Shown piece by piece: positions 60,494-64,000 of a DNA stretch of 64,000 nt. The notes below the pieces were generated by a model. The model made no database searches. It was not told where the DNA came from and worked only from the letters and a program-made list of their open reading frames with translations. The position numbers were made by a program, and so were the translations under genes. Each line of letters starts with the position of its first letter. Within the stretch, counting starts at the first letter, position 1. The stretch lies in contig NZ_LT629695.1 in NCBI RefSeq assembly GCF_900099705.1, positions 1,550,001 through 1,614,000 of the forward strand. The letters are read 5' to 3'. The stretch is from Agrococcus jejuensis. Its GTDB lineage: Bacteria; Actinomycetota; Actinomycetes; Actinomycetales; Microbacteriaceae.

Positions 60494-61384
60494 ATGACCG
60501 CATCCGCTCAGACGCTCGCCGCACCCCCCGAGACGGGGGTGCGGCGGGCGTCGCGCGCGCTCGACCGGCATCCGCGGGTCGGGCTCGCCTCGCTGCTGGG
60601 CCTGCCGCTGGGCTGGCTCGTCGTCGTCTACGTCGTGAGCCTGGGGTTCCTGCTCGTCACGGCCCTGTGGCAGACGGACTCGTTCACGAACGAGGTCCGC
60701 ACGGAGTGGACGCTCGACAACCTCGCGCGCATCGTGACGCAGGACCTGTACCGAGCCGTGACGTTCCGCACGCTCGGGGCGGCGCTGCTCGTGACGCTCA
60801 TCGACGTCGCGATCGCCCTGCCGGTCGGCTACGCCATGGCGAAGGTCTTCGGGCCGCGAGCTCGCGCGGCGCTCGTGATCGCGTTCCTCATGCCGCTGTG
60901 GGCGTCGTACCTCGTGAAGGCGTACGCGTGGCGCTCGATCTTCATCGAGGGCGGCCTGCTCTCGTCGATCGGCATCTCCCCCGGCTTCGGCGAGGCGGCG
61001 ACGATCATCACGCTCGCCTACATCTGGCTGCCGTACGTCGTCATGCCGATCTACGCCGGCTTCGAGCGCGTGCCCGACTCGCTCGTCGAGGCGTCGAGCG
61101 ACCTCGGCGCCCGCAACCTGCGCACCTTCTCGGCCGTCGTGCTGCCGCTCATGTACCCGGCGATCATCGCGGGCGCGATCTTCTCGTTCTCGCTCACGCT
61201 CGGCGACTACATCGCCGTGCGCATCGTCGGCGGGTCGACGCAGTTCCTCGGCACCCTCATCTACGACAACGTCGGCGTCGCCGGCAACGTGCCGATGGCC
61301 GCGGCCGTCGCGCTCGTGCCGATCGCCGTCATCCTGCTCTTCCTGCTCGCCGTGCGCCGCACGGGCGCGCTGCGGAACCTCTAG
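60494..61384 (+). CDS. potB: Polyamine-type ABC transporter permease 1
   Basis: 296 residues with six spans. The ABC coupling motif is EASSDLGARNLRTFSAVVLP. It starts in the DNA after the binding protein (28 bp gap). It forms the channel with the second permease. Confidence 0.9.
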   Translation: MTASAQTLAAPPETGVRRASRALDRHPRVGLASLLGLPLGWLVVVYVVSLGFLLVTALWQTDSFTNEVRTEWTLDNLARIVTQDLYRAVTFRTLGAALLVTLIDVAIALPVGYAMAKVFGPRARAALVIAFLMPLWASYLVKAYAWRSIFIEGGLLSSIGISPGFGEAATIITLAYIWLPYVVMPIYAGFERVPDSLVEASSDLGARNLRTFSAVVLPLMYPAIIAGAIFSFSLTLGDYIAVRIVGGSTQFLGTLIYDNVGVAGNVPMAAAVALVPIAVILLFLLAVRRTGALRNL

Positions 61385-61392
61385 GAGCCTCC

Positions 61393-62190
61393 ATGCGCAT
61401 CTCGAAGCCCGTGCGCGCGACGTTCGTCGCGATCGTCGCGCTCGCGCTCGCGTTCGTCTACGTGCCGCTCGGCGTCGTGCTCGTGAACGCGTTCTCGACG
61501 AGCCAGGCGCTCGCGTGGCCGCCGCGCTCGTTCACGTTGGAGTGGTGGGGTCGCGCCGCCGCGAACGCCGGGGCGTGGGAGGCGGTGGGCACGTCGGTGC
61601 TCGTCGCCGCATGCGCGACGGCGATCGCGCTCGTGCTCGGCACGGTGTGCGCGCTCGCGCTCGACCGGTTCGAGTTCTTCGGCAAGGAGGCGGTGAACCT
61701 GCTCATCGTGCTGCCGATCGCCCTGCCGGGCATCGTGACGGGCATCGTGCTGAACAACCTCTTCCGCACGGGCCTCGGGCTCACGCTGGGCCTCGGCACG
61801 CTCATCGTCAGCCACGCGACGTTCTGCATCGTCACGGTCTACAACAACGCGTTCGCGCGCCTGCGGCGGCTCAACGGCAACCTCGTCGATGCGTCCGCCG
61901 ACCTCGGCGCCGACCGCTTCACGACCTTCCGGCTCGTGACGCTTCCGCAGCTGCGCTCGGCCCTGTTCGCAGGGGCGCTGCTCGCGTTCGGCCTGTCGTT
62001 CGACGAGATCATCGTCACGCAGTTCACCGCCGGGCCCGGCGTCACGACCCTGCCGATCTGGATCTTCCAGAACATGTTCCGGCCGGGCCAGGCGCCCATC
62101 GTCAACGTCGTCGCCGTCGTGCTCGTCGTCGTGTCGATCGTGCCGATCGCGCTCGCGCAGCGGCTGGAGGCGCGGGCCGACCGCGCCTGA
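61393..62190 (+). CDS. potC: Polyamine-type ABC transporter permease 2
   Basis: 265 residues with six spans and the coupling motif DASADLGADRFTTFRLVTLP. TAGGAG before ATG 61393 and 8 bp from permease 1 show it is in the same operon. It is the final gene. Confidence 0.9.
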   Translation: MRISKPVRATFVAIVALALAFVYVPLGVVLVNAFSTSQALAWPPRSFTLEWWGRAAANAGAWEAVGTSVLVAACATAIALVLGTVCALALDRFEFFGKEAVNLLIVLPIALPGIVTGIVLNNLFRTGLGLTLGLGTLIVSHATFCIVTVYNNAFARLRRLNGNLVDASADLGADRFTTFRLVTLPQLRSALFAGALLAFGLSFDEIIVTQFTAGPGVTTLPIWIFQNMFRPGQAPIVNVVAVVLVVVSIVPIALAQRLEARADRA

Positions 62191-62205
62191 CGCGGGTCGT
62201 CGCGC

Positions 62206-63201
62206 TCAGCGCAGCGCGAGCATGCCGTCGATCCAGCGCTCGAGCCGCGCGTACGCATCCGCCCGCGCCTCGCGCCGCGACAGGAAGACGTCGTGCAGCG
62301 CGCCGTCGATGCGCTCGATCGTCACCGACGAGCCGAGGTGCAGCGCGGCGCGGGCGACCTGATCGACGGTGAGGACGGTGTCGACGCGCGTGAGGTCGTC
62401 CGACCATCGGGTCGGCAGGATCGATCGCGTCGACAGCATGACGAGCACCGGCACGTCGATGCGCAGGCCCGCCGCGACCTGCGCGTGCCCGGCGAGGATC
62501 GCGCGGATCCAGCCGGCGTGCGCCGTCATCGCGATCTCGGGCCGCCACGCATGGTCGACCTCGTACGGGTCGTCGTCGTCGAACGTCTCGCGCTGCGCCC
62601 GCGCGTAGAAGCCGAGGTCGATCTGCGGCGCCGGCGCGAGCGGCGAGATGCGCGCGCGCAGGTCGGCGACGGGCATGAGCGCCGCGCGCGAGCGGGCGCC
62701 GAACTGCAGCTCGAGCCACGGGGCGTTGAGGATGAGCGCGCTCGCCTCCCCCGGATGCCGATGCGCCCACAGGGTGAGCGTGAGGCCGCCCGTCGAATGG
62801 CCGGCGAGCACGAGCCTGCGCCCCTCGCCAGCGCCGCCCTCGCGCATCGCCGCGAGCGCCGCGTCGATGTCCTCGTCGTACGTCGCGAGGTCGGCGACGA
62901 AGCCGAGCGTCTGGCTGGGGCGGATGCTGCGGCCGTACTTGCGCAGGTCGAGCGCGAAGAAGCGCGCACCCCGGTCGGTGAAGACGCGGGCGAGGCGCCG
63001 TTGGAAGAAGTAGTCGGACCAGCCGTGCACGTAGAGCACGTCGACGTCCTCGAGGTCGCGCTCCGCCTGCCAGAAGCGGCGGCGCGTGGGCAGCGCCCGC
63101 ACGAGGGTCGCGACGACGTCGCCCTCGTCGTCGGGCGTCAGCGGGAGGGTGCGCTGGTGGAACCCGTCGCCCAGCACGTCCTCGCGCCAAGCGCCATCCA
63201 T
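62206..63201 (-). CDS. Alpha/beta hydrolase (monoacylglycerol lipase-like)
   Basis: 331 residues. The nucleophile elbow is LAGHSTGGLTLTLW (GHSTG), with DVLYVHGWSDYFFQRRLAR forming the oxyanion strand and a late His in ERIDGALHDVFLS. The serine aminopeptidase-S33-like family includes lipases and lysophospholipases. No signal peptide. It is convergent with the pot operon, 15 bp from its stop. Confidence 0.87.
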   Translation of the reverse strand: MDGAWREDVLGDGFHQRTLPLTPDDEGDVVATLVRALPTRRRFWQAERDLEDVDVLYVHGWSDYFFQRRLARVFTDRGARFFALDLRKYGRSIRPSQTLGFVADLATYDEDIDAALAAMREGGAGEGRRLVLAGHSTGGLTLTLWAHRHPGEASALILNAPWLELQFGARSRAALMPVADLRARISPLAPAPQIDLGFYARAQRETFDDDDPYEVDHAWRPEIAMTAHAGWIRAILAGHAQVAAGLRIDVPVLVMLSTRSILPTRWSDDLTRVDTVLTVDQVARAALHLGSSVTIERIDGALHDVFLSRREARADAYARLERWIDGMLALR

Positions 63202-63347
63202 GCGCCCACGATATCTCCGCCGGCTGGAGGCTCTCCTGCAGCCGGGCGGGGCCGACGGATCCCTCCCAGCACCGGACTTGGGCAGTTCTCCCCATGGCGC
63301 CGTCCAGCGGGCCGTCCTACGTTCGTGGATGACCGAGGAGGCTGACA

Positions 63348-64000
63348 GTGGCGATCAATCTTCCCCACGAGCTCGCGTGGGTGCTGCAGATGCTCGACTT
63401 CGAGTGGCCCGAGATCGACGAGGACGAGGTCCAGCGTGGTGCGGCGATGCTGCGCCAGTACGGCGAGGACATCTCCGCCGCCGTCGAGCGCGCCGACCAG
63501 ATCGTGCACTCCCAGATCGCCCCCGCGTACAAGGCCCAGGGTGGCGACGCCTTCGTCAAGAGCTGGGACGAGACGCGCTCGTCGAACATCCAGGGCTTCG
63601 TGCAGCTGATCGACCCCGCTGCGACAGGCATGGACGTGTTCGCCGACGTCGTCGTCGGACTCAAGCTGAAGGTCATCGCCGAGCTGGTGCTCACGGCAGC
63701 GCAGATCGCGACCGCCATCGCCGCCGCGGCCTTCACGTTCGGCGCCAGCCTCGCCGCGCAGACCGCGATCTTCCTGGCGCGCAAGCAGGCGCTGAAGTTC
63801 GCGACGAACGTGATCATCGAGCAGGCCATGATCCAGATCTTCGAGATGATCGAGGAGCCGCTCATGGGGGCCGGTACGCAGCTGATCAGCATGATCGCCG
63901 AGGCGGAGGTCGTGCAGGGCGTGGTCTCCGAGGTCGAGGGCGTCAAGATCGATCTCGCTGCCCTCGAGACGGCCTCCGGCGACCTGCAGACGAACGCGCA
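63348..64000 (+). CDS. WXG100-like (CpnT N-terminal-type) protein, partial
   Basis: The frame is open from GTG 63348 to the right edge: 217 codons, 3' end missing. LPHELAWVLQMLDFEWPEID and GEDISAAVERADQIVHSQIA fit the N-terminal domain of ESX-exported CpnT-like proteins, followed by hydrophobic helices (LTAAQIATAIAAAAFTFGAS). GGAGG lies 7 nt upstream. Such proteins often end in a toxin domain, so the right neighbour of this window should be examined for one and for its immunity gene. Confidence 0.75.
   Translation, partial: MAINLPHELAWVLQMLDFEWPEIDEDEVQRGAAMLRQYGEDISAAVERADQIVHSQIAPAYKAQGGDAFVKSWDETRSSNIQGFVQLIDPAATGMDVFADVVVGLKLKVIAELVLTAAQIATAIAAAAFTFGASLAAQTAIFLARKQALKFATNVIIEQAMIQIFEMIEEPLMGAGTQLISMIAEAEVVQGVVSEVEGVKIDLAALETASGDLQTNA

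Noticed and set aside
1..64000. tRNA, rRNA, CRISPR array, riboswitch
   Set aside because: No T-loop GGTTCGAxTCC with acceptor stem, no 16S/23S/5S motifs, no regularly spaced repeats, and no riboswitch consensus recognised by eye; a covariance-model scan would settle this.

Overview
The window is about 73% G+C with strong C/G third-position bias, many GTG starts, ATGA-overlapped genes and zinc-free S14/L33/L28 ribosomal proteins. Together with the gene families present (mycobacterial-type actinobacterial regulators, DUF2252, YczE/MocR, BCKDH next to a HisC-like aminotransferase, CpnT-like WXG protein) this points to a Gram-positive actinobacterium, most likely family Microbacteriaceae (an Agrococcus-like genus is my guess from style, not proven). 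No rRNA, tRNA, CRISPR array, complete insertion sequence or prophage is visible. The window reads as ordinary chromosome with one small foreign-looking cassette.

Layout. 1-16.4 kb: an SDR/DUF2867 protein (cut by the left edge) behind a MarR regulator with two matching palindromic operators; a small MT0933-type antitoxin-like protein; a decayed GyrI-like gene; two MFS exporters; a PIF1-like helicase; a class II amidotransferase; TetR; histidine phosphatase coupled to a CopD-CtaG fusion; HU; a YczE membrane protein divergent from its MocR/YczR-type regulator with direct-repeat operators; YaeQ. 16.4-24 kb: a zinc-homeostasis district. It holds the cysteine-free ribosomal proteins L28-L33-S14, then a seven-ORF overlapping operon znuA-znuC-znuB1-(25-codon micro-ORF)-znuB2-zur-map, read leftwards from a promoter that overlaps a Zur-box-like palindrome. 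24.06-25.65 kb: a lower-GC two-gene cassette (DUF262 protein plus HEPN RNase-fold protein), the best candidate for an undescribed defence or toxin-antitoxin system here.

25.7-39.5 kb: a flavoprotein with receiver-like N-terminus, DUF2252, a MalY/PatB-type C-S lyase, an F420-type oxidoreductase, an NhaA-DsbA fusion, a Ser/Thr kinase embedded among three paralogous membrane proteins, a YghZ-type aldo/keto reductase and the RNA ligase RtcB. 39.8-48.8 kb: split transketolase, trehalase with an overlapping quinone-oxidoreductase-like gene, and the operon for a branched-chain 2-oxoacid dehydrogenase (aminotransferase, E1alpha, E1beta, E2). 48.9-64 kb: a WXG-like protein coupled to an alpha/beta hydrolase, LMW tyrosine phosphatase, PurB, a polyamine-type ABC transporter (potADBC order) divergent from a GntR regulator and a stand-alone Cache-like sensor, and at the right edge the N-terminus of a CpnT-like WXG100 protein that may carry a toxin beyond the window.

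Repeats of note: three copies of a 49-52 bp REP-like element (one near 2.65 kb, an inverted pair near 30.7 kb), a cluster of inverted 13-15 bp repeats at 10.7 kb, and a 22-bp perfect hairpin at 37.9 kb that has overwritten the natural stop of a DUF2255 gene.
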